Assembly: GCF_020329485.1 (NCBI RefSeq)
Contig: NZ_JAGKJI010000012.1
Span: 108,876-172,875, forward strand
Reading direction: 5' to 3'
From: Bradyrhizobium cenepequi
GTDB lineage: Bacteria > Pseudomonadota > Alphaproteobacteria > Rhizobiales > Xanthobacteraceae
DNA length: 64,000 bases
Shown here: positions 36,601-44,743 of the stretch, one piece after another
Position numbering within the stretch: position 1 is the stretch's first letter
Layout of the letters: each line of letters opens with the position of its first letter
Translations under genes and position numbers: made by a program
Notes under the pieces: model-generated
Database searches by the model: none
What the model was told of the DNA's origin: nothing
The model's input: only the letters and a program-made list of their open reading frames with translations

Positions 36601-39600
36601 GCCTATCGCAACCAGGATCTGCCCATCGAGGAGGTGTTGCGGGCGCTGCAGGTGTCGCGCAGCCGCGACGGCAATCCGCTGTTTCCGGTGATGTTCATCC
36701 TGCAGAGCGCTTCGATCGAGGCGGCCACGTTTCCTGGATTGTCGACGCAGCGCCTCGAGGTCGATCCGAAAGTTTCGCGGTTCGACATCACGCTCGAGCT
36801 GGTCGAGACCGACGGCCGCTTTTCGGGTTTCTTTGAATACAGCACCGACCTGTTCGACGCTTCGACGATTGCGGGAATGGCGGTGCATTTCGAGCGGCTC
36901 CTGAAAGCAGTCATTGCCGATCCCGAGGAGCGGATTTCGCGATTGCCGCTGCTGTCGCCGGCCGAGCGTCGCCGTGCACTGGCGGATTGCAGCGGTGTCG
37001 AAGCCGATTTCAGCGCATTCCAAAATCTTGCTGAGAGCTTCGACCGGCAGGTCGCGCGTGCGCCGGAGGCGGTCGCGGTCTCCGCAGGCGAGGTGCGTCT
37101 TAGCTGCCGCGAGATCGCCCGCCGCAGCGCCGCAGTTGCCGCGCGGCTCGTGCAGGAGAAAATTGGCGCAGAGAAGGTGGTCGCGCTATTTGGCGAGCGA
37201 AGCCCGGACTTAATGGCTGCGATGATCGCGGTACAGCGCGTCGGGGCTGCCTTTCTCTGTTTGGACCCGGCCCTGCCCGCCGCACGGCTGGCCGAAATCC
37301 TGAAATCCAGCGGCGCGCATTTGGTGTTGGTCGGAGCAAGTTGCGCCTCTGCGTTACAGGAAGTTCTTTCCCGCTCATCCACTCAGCAGCACCTGCCTGT
37401 TGTCCACCTGCAGGGCCTGGGCTCCGCCGCCAATCCCGTAAAGCCGGCGCGGCGCGCGCCATCGAGCCTCGCCTATGTCATCTTCACTTCGGGCTCGTCG
37501 GGAACGCCGAAGGGCGTGATGATCGAGCAGCGCGGATTGTCCAATCATCTGGCGTCCCTGATCTCCGAGCTTGGCCTGTCGTCTGCTGACGTCATCGCGC
37601 AGACCGCGCCGCAGAGTTTTGTGATCTCGGTCTGGCAATTTCTCGCCGGTCCTGTGGCCGGTGCGCGCGTTCACATTTGTGCCGACGAAATCGTGCGCGA
37701 TCCGGACCTGCTGGCGCAAGAAATCGAGCGGGCAGGGGTGACGGTGCTGCAGATCGTGCCATCGCTGCTGCGGGCTGTTCTTGAACGAACCGACGAAGCG
37801 ACGCTGCGCGCCTTCTCGCGCCTGCGCCTCTTGATCTCGACCGGCGAGCCGCTCGCCGTCGATCTCTGCCGCGCCTGGTTTCGGCGGTTTCCTGATGTGC
37901 CGCTGGTCGATGCTTACGGCGCATCGGAGTGCTCCGATGACGTCGCGCTCAATCGCCTCTGCGAACTGCCGCCGTTCGCGGCCAGCGTTCCGATCGGCGG
38001 CCCCTTGCCCAATACGCGCCTCTACGTGCTCAATCCGCATCTGCAGCCGGTGCCGGCCGGGATTGTGGGCGAGCTCTGCGTCGGCGGCGCCGGTGTCGGG
38101 CGCGGCTACATCAATGATCCCGGGCAGACGAATGCGCGCTTCCTGCGCGACCCATTTTCGCAAGCCGCGGACGCGCGCCTGTATCGAACCGGCGATCTCG
38201 CCTGGCGCCGCGCCGACGGCACCATCGAGTGCCTCGGCCGCATCGACGATCAGGTCAAGATCCGCGGCTATCGGATCGAGCTGAAGGAGATCGAGCATGT
38301 TCTGCTTGACCATTCGGACATTCGCGCCGCCATCGTCGAGTCGCGAGGTGAAGCCGGTGGCGAGGCCCAGCTGGTCGCGCACATCGTTGCGGCGCCGGGC
38401 AGCCGGCCGGATGCCGGCGCGCTGCGCGACTTCCTCAAGCGCAGGCTGCCGGGCTACATGGTGCCCGCGGCGTTCCTCTTCCTCGAACGCATTCCGCTGA
38501 ACAATCACGGCAAGGTCGACCGTTCCGCGCTGAGGGGCGCGTACCAATCCGAGCCGACGGCCGCCGGCGTGACGGTGCCGGCGCGGCGCGGCACCGAAAA
38601 GACGCTGACCGACATCTGGATCGATCTGCTGAAAGTCCCCCGCATCGGCGTTAGCGACAATTTCTTCGACCTCGGCGGCCATTCACTATTGGCGGGCCAG
38701 GTGATGGCGCGCATCGCGCGGGCATTCGGCGTATCGTTGCCGATCAAGACGATCTTCGAAGCGCCGACCGTGGAAGAACTTGCGCAGCGGATCGACGAAG
38801 CATTGGCAACGAAGCCACAGCAGGTTGCGTCGATCATTCCGGATGTCGCGGCAACGGGTCCGCGCCTGCCGTCGATCGCGCAGGCCCAGATGCTTGACAT
38901 CGAACGCGAGCTTCCGGGGCTTCCCTTGTTCAATCTGCCCTTTGCACGGCGGCTGCAGGGACCGCTCGACCTGGTCGCGCTGAAGAAGAGCCTTGGTGAG
39001 GTCATGCGTCGTCACGAGTCGCTGCGCTCCGCGTTTGGCTGGCATGGCGACGGGCCCGTGACCGTGATCACGCCTCCTGGCAAGCGCGCCGCGCAGTTGG
39101 ACGTCGAAGATCTGACGGTTCGCCAGCCGTTGAAGCATAAGCGGGTCAGCCAACTGCAACTGAGGAAGGCTAGGCTCCGTGCTGAGCAGGAAGCTAGAGC
39201 GCCGTTCGACTTGACATGCGCGCCGCTATTTCGGGCCCGCCTGTTGCGACTTGGTGCGGACGATCATGTTCTGCTGCTCACGATCCACCATGCCATCGCC
39301 GATGGCTGGTCGATCGGAATCCTCTTTGACGAGATATCGCAACGTTATGCGGCGCTCATGGATCGCCGATCGGGACCAGCGCTCGAGCCGATCTTGCCGT
39401 TCTCTGACGTGGCGCGCCGTCAGCGCGGATGGTGCGCCACAGACGCGGCGGAGCGGCAGGCCAGCTATTGGAAGGAGAACTTGCGCGGGGTTACGCCTGT
39501 CTTCGATGCTGCCGACGTCGCCCCAGTTCCACCCAGCGATCATCAGCCGGTGCGCCTGTCGGGCGATCTGATCGCAGCGCTGACCGCCTTTGCAAGCCGG

Positions 39601-40212
39601 GAAAATGGCACGCTGTTCATGGCGTTGTTGACCGGATTGAAGACTCTGCTCGCGATGCGAACCGGCCGTGATGACATTTGCGTTGCCACCGCGATGGCAA
39701 ATCGCTCCCTGCCGGACACCGAGCGTTTGATCGGGCCGTTCGAAAACACCGTGATCATCCGCACCAGCATCGATCCGGGACTTTCGTTCCGGCAGGCATT
39801 TTCCCGCGTGCGCGCTGGCGTCCTCGAAGCCCACGCCAGGCAGGAATTGCCCTTCTGCGTCCTCGCCGCGCGGCTTGCAGAAGCGGGCATCGACCCGGCT
39901 TCGCTGATCCAAGTCTATTTCACCTTGCAGAATCCGTTGCGCCAGCCGCTGAAGTTTCCAGATGTGAAGATACGCACGTTTGGCAACGCCTACCGGGAAG
40001 GACAGCCCGTGATGTCCGTCAATCAGACCTGGCTCTCGCTGATGCTGAAGGAGCGGCCGAGTGGCATCATCGGCTCGTGCAGCTACAAGCGCGACCTGTT
40101 CGGACACCGCGCGATTCCACAATGGATGGAGGATCTTGTTGCGATCCTCACGCGCGCTGCAGCGCAGCCCAATGCGCCGCTGCAACGCTTGCTCCGTCGC
40201 CGCGTGGCATGA
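33652..40212 (+). CDS. nonribosomal peptide synthetase, ligase-T-C-A-T-C
   Basis: Up to 2186 residues. Domain 1 is an acyl/aryl-type AMP ligase (about 50-560: LLTSGTASRPKMVPLTH, YGMTEGASQIA, GWFRTGDLGYLDADGY), then carrier T1 (Ser about 608 in GADSLAVTQ). C1 has HHLVTDGW at about 799. A2 runs about 1120-1620 (YVIFTSGSSGTPKGVM, RTGDLAWRRADG, NNHGKVDR), then T2 (Ser about 1678 in LGGHSLLAG), and a terminal C2 with HHAIADGW at about 1879. There is no thioesterase or reductase, so C2 probably releases the product onto an amine or alcohol. In A2 the alpha-amine Asp is Val (FVISVW). The start is uncertain: ATG 33652, or TTG 33763 which gives a more normal N terminus. The product is unknown. Confidence 0.92.
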   Translation: MCLRRLGAHIWGLCPTSVWTDLRSSRTIAQFEQKGTALSDVAASPSQGSAGSSTGGRVFSCIADILDFYSRTASARTAVLAPGRGAATYADLATRTDNTVRQLRGLGIAQGDRVAVVLPRGVDNALTLIAVATAAVCIPVNPDLTGDELQRYFSELKLAAIVTSAEASKASRAAAHALGIPVIDLSPRLSQGLGAFDLAGSAAGPAVVGGAARGDDDAFILLTSGTASRPKMVPLTHASVCLSAYNAGAVLALGPQDRLLNVLPLFHAHGLISGLLTALAAGSSVICTAAFDPASFFTCLKKLEPTWYTAVPTIHRAVLSASEHDTRMTRASSLRVIRSASASLAPAILQGLEARFGVPVIETYGMTEGASQIAANPRHRRKPGSVGLPAGPEIAIMDQEGRRLPAGERGEIMLRGPTISSGYYNDPEATRSAFRDGWFRTGDLGYLDADGYLFIVGRIKDVINRGGQKISPLEVEEALLSHPDVLEAGAFGIPHQKLGETVAAAIVLRPQSGATAHQLRQFARQRLAAYKVPSLIRMVQALPKGASGKLKRSSLAELVSAGPVSEDNEHRRSPRSELERQLAEIWARLLEVGEVGIDQDVFALGADSLAVTQMLSRLREQFGADLSFKDIFDAPTVAELAGRLQSRAAGRDVVMPGWRKTAMEGSRAPLSFQQQRMYVLTRLDQTKYNYNVVEVARLSGRLDVAAFEASIAALCERHEILRSTFSEWLGEPVQRVDAEMPRLGHIDLKGCAQAERETAIRREALRLAHHQFDLEHEPPLKVRLLRFSATDHALVINIHHLVTDGWSQRLFWQELEAHYAARRAGRAAALSPLAFQYRDFAAWQQAWAETLAAKEQLSYWRRQLDGVTTLPLRTDRPRPQTWSGRGARHYIEFPQGLSARLRSLSQAKSVTPFMTLLAAFQCVLHRYTGHEDVAIGSLIANRNQIQTERLIGLFANTVILRTDCSGDPTFGELLRRVRQVTLDAYRNQDLPIEEVLRALQVSRSRDGNPLFPVMFILQSASIEAATFPGLSTQRLEVDPKVSRFDITLELVETDGRFSGFFEYSTDLFDASTIAGMAVHFERLLKAVIADPEERISRLPLLSPAERRRALADCSGVEADFSAFQNLAESFDRQVARAPEAVAVSAGEVRLSCREIARRSAAVAARLVQEKIGAEKVVALFGERSPDLMAAMIAVQRVGAAFLCLDPALPAARLAEILKSSGAHLVLVGASCASALQEVLSRSSTQQHLPVVHLQGLGSAANPVKPARRAPSSLAYVIFTSGSSGTPKGVMIEQRGLSNHLASLISELGLSSADVIAQTAPQSFVISVWQFLAGPVAGARVHICADEIVRDPDLLAQEIERAGVTVLQIVPSLLRAVLERTDEATLRAFSRLRLLISTGEPLAVDLCRAWFRRFPDVPLVDAYGASECSDDVALNRLCELPPFAASVPIGGPLPNTRLYVLNPHLQPVPAGIVGELCVGGAGVGRGYINDPGQTNARFLRDPFSQAADARLYRTGDLAWRRADGTIECLGRIDDQVKIRGYRIELKEIEHVLLDHSDIRAAIVESRGEAGGEAQLVAHIVAAPGSRPDAGALRDFLKRRLPGYMVPAAFLFLERIPLNNHGKVDRSALRGAYQSEPTAAGVTVPARRGTEKTLTDIWIDLLKVPRIGVSDNFFDLGGHSLLAGQVMARIARAFGVSLPIKTIFEAPTVEELAQRIDEALATKPQQVASIIPDVAATGPRLPSIAQAQMLDIERELPGLPLFNLPFARRLQGPLDLVALKKSLGEVMRRHESLRSAFGWHGDGPVTVITPPGKRAAQLDVEDLTVRQPLKHKRVSQLQLRKARLRAEQEARAPFDLTCAPLFRARLLRLGADDHVLLLTIHHAIADGWSIGILFDEISQRYAALMDRRSGPALEPILPFSDVARRQRGWCATDAAERQASYWKENLRGVTPVFDAADVAPVPPSDHQPVRLSGDLIAALTAFASRENGTLFMALLTGLKTLLAMRTGRDDICVATAMANRSLPDTERLIGPFENTVIIRTSIDPGLSFRQAFSRVRAGVLEAHARQELPFCVLAARLAEAGIDPASLIQVYFTLQNPLRQPLKFPDVKIRTFGNAYREGQPVMSVNQTWLSLMLKERPSGIIGSCSYKRDLFGHRAIPQWMEDLVAILTRAAAQPNAPLQRLLRRRVA

Positions 40213-40339
40213 GGCGTGTCAGTCGTCAGTCACTCCGAGGCTGTAGCGATCAAGAAAACTACCTTGATTATTTGTCGCTTCGCGAGCAACATTGTTGTTG
40301 CGCCTGACAAGGGGTCGCGGGAAACCCGGGGTATTTACT

Positions 40340-40525
40340 ATGGGATTTGTTCCGTATCTTGATTTCGATAAATTGACACCCGACGAAAGAAGAAAGCTGA
40401 GGGACTTGCTCAAACGCGAGCGGGATCAGCTCAGAGAGGCGTTGGCCCTGACCGAGAAAGGCCTGGCGAAGTTGGGCAAGGCGACCAAGGCCAAGAAGAA
40501 AAAGAAGAAGAAAAAGTCCCGCTAG
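40340..40525 (+). CDS. 61-residue protein with poly-lysine tail
   Basis: A short reading frame after the synthetase. It begins MGFVPYLDFDKLTPDERRK, continues as a charged amphipathic helix likely to form a coiled coil (LRDLLKRERDQLREALALTE) and ends in a run of eight lysines before SR. I do not recognise a family. The ribosome-binding site is weak. Position between the synthetase and its phosphopantetheinyl transferase suggests a linked role, but it could be an independent small basic protein binding nucleic acid or acidic surfaces. Confidence 0.55.
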   Translation: MGFVPYLDFDKLTPDERRKLRDLLKRERDQLREALALTEKGLAKLGKATKAKKKKKKKKSR

Positions 40526-40671
40526 ACGCAGCAAGGCTCAAAGCCATGCGCGGTTCGAACGCGTATCGCTCCTGGATGTCTGTTCGAAACGCCGACCTAG
40601 AACTCGCAGCGTGCGCTTCCGGCGGACCTCGCCGGCAGCCCGCTCGTTGCTGTGCGACGCGGTGAGCAGAG

Positions 40672-41439
40672 ATGGGGCAGCGCGCTTCACCACAACTGCA
40701 GATCGCGGGTCGTAAGATCGAGCTCTGCGTCGGATTACTCGACGTCGTCGATACGCCGCAGGCCTATGAAATGTGCCTGGCAACGTTGTCGTCGATGGAA
40801 AGACAGCGTGCTGCACGCTTCGTCCATCGGCGCCACCAGCGGGAATATGTCCTTGCGCATGGGCTGCTGCGCTTCGCGCTGTCGAATTTCGTGCCTGAGG
40901 TTGTGCCGTCCGCCTGGTCGTTCACGACCGATCGTTTTGGTCGGCCGTTTATCGCCGCCGGCGCAACTGCGGAAACGGTCCATTTCAGCCTTTCCCACAC
41001 TGATGGATGCGTGGCGTGCATAGTTTCCGCTCATCAGGCGGTCGGCGTGGATGTCGAGCGCATTCGCCAACGGGCAGACATGCAGGAGGTCGCGTGCAGT
41101 ATGTTCTCTCCTGGCGAAATCGAAGCTCTGCGTGATCTTGCACCGCGCGACTTTGTGGATCGCTTCTTCGACCACTGGACCCTCAAGGAGGCCTACATCA
41201 AGGCGAAAGGCCGCGGGCTCGACTTGCCGCTCGATCAGTTCTCGATGCTGATCTCCGGCCGAAAGATCGGTATCGGCTTCGGGCCCGGCATCGCCGATGA
41301 TCCGCGGCGCTGGCACTTCACGCAAAGCTCTCCCTCGCCGATGCACAGGCTTGCGATCGCGGATGGCACAGGCACGGCTGGAGGTCTTCCCGTGCTGCGC
41401 CGCCCCTGGCCGCTTGCGTCCGGCGCTTCCGCGGCATGA
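40672..41439 (+). CDS. Sfp-type 4'-phosphopantetheinyl transferase
   Basis: A 255-residue enzyme that moves phosphopantetheine from CoA onto the carrier-domain serines of the neighbouring synthetase. It carries the family motifs: RFVHRRHQREYVLAHGLLR in the first third, FGRPFI and VHFSLSHTDGCVA, the Mg-binding GVDVERI and the WTLKEAYIKAKGRGLDLPL motif with the catalytic Lys. Length and motif order fit the Sfp/Gsp/HetI group rather than AcpS. Its stop overlaps the start of the monooxygenase gene (ATGA), so these two are one translational unit and belong with the synthetase. Confidence 0.93.
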   Translation: MGQRASPQLQIAGRKIELCVGLLDVVDTPQAYEMCLATLSSMERQRAARFVHRRHQREYVLAHGLLRFALSNFVPEVVPSAWSFTTDRFGRPFIAAGATAETVHFSLSHTDGCVACIVSAHQAVGVDVERIRQRADMQEVACSMFSPGEIEALRDLAPRDFVDRFFDHWTLKEAYIKAKGRGLDLPLDQFSMLISGRKIGIGFGPGIADDPRRWHFTQSSPSPMHRLAIADGTGTAGGLPVLRRPWPLASGASAA

Positions 41440-42470
41440 CCGCGAGCAAGCGCAGATCCCGGTCGGGTGAATCGTCGGAGCGTTCGGCGACCAAAACCAG
41501 GCTTCATGTATTCCCTGCCGTTTCACGCAACCGCGACCCCGCAAAATACGCCGACGAGCTGATGCGGATCGCGCATTTCGCCGACGGCAGCGGCTTCGAA
41601 GGAATCCTGCTGTTCGCCGGAAACGACGTGTTCGTCGAGCCGTGGTCAATGGCCCAACATATCCTCGCGCACACGCAACGCTGCGCGCCGCTGATCGCAG
41701 TCAACCCGGTCTATCTGCATCCGTTCACCGCGGCGAAGCTGATCTCTTCCTTTGCACTGCTCTACGGCCGGAAAGTCTACCTCAACATGATCACCGGCAC
41801 TGCGCTCAGCGATCTGCACGGGCTCGGCGACGAGCGGTCCCATGCCGAGCGATATGCACGGCTTGGCGAGTTCATCGCCGTGGTGCGCCAGTTGCTCGCG
41901 AGCTCGCGGCCCCTCAGTTTTCGCGGCAGGTTCTACACCACGAACGATCTGCAAATCTGGCCACGCTTGCCGGCGGATTTGATGCCGGAATTTTTGATCG
42001 CCGGCCAATCGGACGATGCCCGCCGCGTGGCGGCGGAGATGCAATGCCTGATGATGCAGATGCTCCCGCGAGATCTCGAGCAGGGAATAAGAGCTCCCGG
42101 ATTGAATTTCGGGATCTTTGCGAGGGAGGGACGCGAGGAGGCGAGGCGGGCCGCAAAACGTCGATTTCAGGACAGCGACGACAATCGCGAATTGTTCAAG
42201 CTGACGATAGAGAACACCGATTCCGTCTGGAAGCGGCGGCTCGGCGACGATGAGCAGGATGGCGCGATCCACGACAACGGCTATTGGCTGCTTCCATTCC
42301 TGACCTTCCAGGCAGATTGTCCGTATCTCGTCGGCAGCTATGCCGAGATCGGCGCGAAGCTGCGCAGCTTCGCCGAATTGGGCGTCGGCAACATCATCCT
42401 CGATGTGGTCGCGGACGAACAGGAACTCGAGCACGTCCGCAAAGCGCTGGCATTGAGCGGCGTGTTCTGA
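41436..42470 (+). CDS. LLM-class flavin-dependent monooxygenase
   Basis: A 344-residue bacterial-luciferase-like protein. Recognisable parts are HFADGSGFEGILLFAGNDVF, LIAVNPVYLHPFTAAKLISS, LYGRKVYLNMITGTA, RYARLGEFIAVVRQLL and FRGRFYTTNDLQIWP, followed by PEFLIAGQSDDARRVA: the TIM-barrel and FMN-site pattern of SsuD/luciferase relatives. It should use reduced FMN from a separate reductase and oxygen. Translational coupling to the phosphopantetheinyl transferase makes it a likely tailoring enzyme of the peptide pathway, perhaps hydroxylating a carrier-bound or released product. Substrate and timing are not visible from sequence. Confidence 0.88.
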   Translation: MTASKRRSRSGESSERSATKTRLHVFPAVSRNRDPAKYADELMRIAHFADGSGFEGILLFAGNDVFVEPWSMAQHILAHTQRCAPLIAVNPVYLHPFTAAKLISSFALLYGRKVYLNMITGTALSDLHGLGDERSHAERYARLGEFIAVVRQLLASSRPLSFRGRFYTTNDLQIWPRLPADLMPEFLIAGQSDDARRVAAEMQCLMMQMLPRDLEQGIRAPGLNFGIFAREGREEARRAAKRRFQDSDDNRELFKLTIENTDSVWKRRLGDDEQDGAIHDNGYWLLPFLTFQADCPYLVGSYAEIGAKLRSFAELGVGNIILDVVADEQELEHVRKALALSGVF

Positions 42471-42886
42471 CAGCGCCGTGTGCTCAATTCACTTTGTCGG
42501 GCGGCGTCCGGTGCGAGCGTTGAGCGGAGCGGTCGGTGGTCGCCGCAGCGCTTCCGGCAGGAACGGTTCCTCCGGCACAGGGGAGGGGTCGGAACGGACG
42601 TCGGCGGCGGTCTGCGCCCGTTCATGCGGGCTTTGATTATCCCTGAACTTGCGTTTCACGTCCACGCCACTGACGGGATCGTTGACGCCATGCCGGATGT
42701 CCCTGCTGTCAGTCACGATCTGCCTCCAGTCCCTGTGCAATCCGCTCGTCTCATTCAAAAACGTCGGCGCGCACGTGGTGTTCCATCGGGTTCCGGATGC
42801 AAGCGAGGGAACACGCGGATCAAAAGGAACTGGTTGTCGGCCGCTCGATTGATACCGAAGCAATTGACGAACCGGGAGCTGCAACG
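42471..42886. other. 416-base stretch without a convincing gene
   Basis: Several short frames cross it but none has recognisable protein features or a good ribosome-binding site. It probably contains the 3' end of the peptide operon and the cupin promoter; I see no clear terminator hairpin. Confidence 0.5.
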
Positions 42887-43231
42887 ATGCACGACAGCAC
42901 CGTCAAGAAGGTATCGGAAAAGACCTCGCCGAAGGGCGTGATGGGGCAGACCTATCTGGTGTCCGGCAAGCGCGTTGCTATGCGCTTATGGGACAATGAG
43001 CGGCCGCAAACCGACCTGCCGCACCGACGCGAATACGAGACCGTCGGCTATGTGATCTCCGGCCGTGCCGAACTGCTGCTGGAGGGACAGACGATCAAAC
43101 TCGCGCCCGGCGACTCTTGGCTGGTGCCCGCCGATGCCGAACATAGCTATCGCATCATCGAACCGTTCACCGCGATCGAGGCGACCTCGCCGCCGGCGCA
43201 GGTGCACGGTCGCGATGAGATGATGCGATAG
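42887..43231 (+). CDS. small cupin-domain protein
   Basis: A 114-residue single-domain cupin. The core reads DLPHRREYETVGYVISGRAE, then LLLEGQTIKLAPGDSWLVPADAEHSYRI, giving an H-x-x-x-(E)...G first motif and the P-x-D-x-x-H second motif, which would hold a divalent metal in a beta barrel. ATG 42887 is chosen because a good GGAG lies nine bases before it; the frame is open 30 codons further upstream. The ligand is unknown. It stands alone between the monooxygenase gene and the convergent glucosidase gene. Confidence 0.8.
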   Translation: MHDSTVKKVSEKTSPKGVMGQTYLVSGKRVAMRLWDNERPQTDLPHRREYETVGYVISGRAELLLEGQTIKLAPGDSWLVPADAEHSYRIIEPFTAIEATSPPAQVHGRDEMMR

Positions 43232-43267
43232 GAACCTGACGCGGTCGAGGTGTAGGGGCCGTTCGCC

Positions 43268-44743
43268 TCAAACCCCGATCGCGTTCTTTGCCAACACGTC
43301 GCGATAGAATTCCGCGCTCAGTTTCGGGACGCGGGCTTGCGTCTCGAAGTCGACGCGGTAAAGCCCGAAGCGCTTCCCGTAGCCGAAGATCCATTCGAAG
43401 TTATCCATCAGGCTCCAGAGGAAGTAGCCGCGCACCGGGACGCCTTCGGCCGTGGCGCGCTGGAGCTGCGCCAAATAGTTGCGCAGATACATGATGCGAT
43501 CGAGATCATAGACTTTGCCATCGGCCGTAAGCTTGTCTTCGGATGAGGTGCCGTTCTCACTGATAAAGATATTCTCGATGTTCCAGATCTTCGCGGCGAG
43601 CCTCGGCGCCCAATAGATCGTCTCCGGGCCGATCCGCAGCCACTCCGAATTCATATGCGGAAACGAGGCGGGGAACGGCAGCACGTTGAAGTGCGGCTTG
43701 CGGTCCGAAGCGGTGATGTAGAATTGCGGTGCGTAGATGTTGAGGCCGACGAAATCGGTCGGCGAAGCGATGATCTTCAGTTCCTCGGACGTGAACTTCG
43801 GCGCGTTGGCCCCCGCATATTCGAGGAAGCCTTCGGTGTATTTGCCTTCCAGGATCACGCCGAGGAAGCCCGCGTTCAATTCGCGCGTGGCGATCTCGGC
43901 GGCACGGATGTTGTCCGGCGTCGCGATCGCGGGCACGCAGGCTGCGATGTTCTCGGCAACGCCAACCTTGGTGCCGGCACGTCCCTTGGCGCGGATCGCC
44001 TGTACCGCAAGCCCGTGGCCGAGGGCGACGTGATGGCGGACCTGGTTCAATTGCGCCGTCGGCAATTTGAGTCCGGGGGCGTCGATGCCCCAGCCATAGC
44101 CGAAATTGACGAAGCGGCCCGCTTCGTTGACGGTGAAGATGTTCTTCACCCGGTCGGTGATGCGCTCCGACACATAGGCGGCGTAGTCGCCGAACGCCTT
44201 TGACGTCTCGCTCGATTGCCAGCCGCCGACGCGGTCCTCCAGCGCTTGCGGCAGGTCCCAGTGGTAGAGCGTGGCGTAGGGCTCGATGCCGTTCGCGAGC
44301 AATTCGTCGATCAGGCGGTTGTAGAAGTCGAGCCCTTTCGGGTTCGGTGCACCCGTGCCTTCCGGGAACACCCGCGGCCAGGCGATCGAGAACCGATAGG
44401 CCTTTGCGCCGAGGTCCCTGATCAGCGCCACGTCTTCCTTGTAGCGGTGATAGTGCTCGTTGGCGCGGTCGCCATTGCTGCTGTCCTCGATCTTGCCTGG
44501 CGTGTGGCTGAACGTGTCCCAGATCGAGCGGCCGCGGCCATCCTCGTTGACCGCGCCCTCGATCTGGTAAGATGACGTCGCGGTGCCCCAGACAAAGCCG
44601 GCGGGAAACGGGCCGGGTGCGTGCGGGTCGGCGGCCGCAGCCTGCGTCGCGTTGCTCTCTGCGGCGGTTGCGGGCGCCGCCATGCCGAGCGCGGAAATGC
44701 CCGCGAGCTTGGCGAAATGCCGGCGCGAAAATCTACCGAACAT
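43268..44743 (-). CDS. Tat-exported GH1 beta-glucosidase
   Basis: A 491-residue glycoside hydrolase family 1 enzyme with an N-terminal twin-arginine signal (SRRHFAKLAGISALGMAAPA), so it is exported folded. The catalytic domain begins FPAGFVWGTATSSYQIEGAV and includes AYRFSIAWPRVFPEG, LYHWDLPQALEDRVGGW, the acid/base Glu in TVNEAGRF and the nucleophile in IFISENGTS, then GYFLWSLMDNFEW. The acid/base motif normally reads NEP; here the Pro is Ala. The start at 44743 overlaps the end of the GH16 gene by 11 bases, so they form an operon. The enzyme probably finishes oligosaccharides released by the GH16 enzyme. Confidence 0.92.
   Translation of the reverse strand: MFGRFSRRHFAKLAGISALGMAAPATAAESNATQAAAADPHAPGPFPAGFVWGTATSSYQIEGAVNEDGRGRSIWDTFSHTPGKIEDSSNGDRANEHYHRYKEDVALIRDLGAKAYRFSIAWPRVFPEGTGAPNPKGLDFYNRLIDELLANGIEPYATLYHWDLPQALEDRVGGWQSSETSKAFGDYAAYVSERITDRVKNIFTVNEAGRFVNFGYGWGIDAPGLKLPTAQLNQVRHHVALGHGLAVQAIRAKGRAGTKVGVAENIAACVPAIATPDNIRAAEIATRELNAGFLGVILEGKYTEGFLEYAGANAPKFTSEELKIIASPTDFVGLNIYAPQFYITASDRKPHFNVLPFPASFPHMNSEWLRIGPETIYWAPRLAAKIWNIENIFISENGTSSEDKLTADGKVYDLDRIMYLRNYLAQLQRATAEGVPVRGYFLWSLMDNFEWIFGYGKRFGLYRVDFETQARVPKLSAEFYRDVLAKNAIGV

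Noticed and set aside
42797..42886. An upstream start for the cupin gene
   Set aside because: The added residues are not cupin-like and the ATG at 42887 has the better ribosome-binding site.
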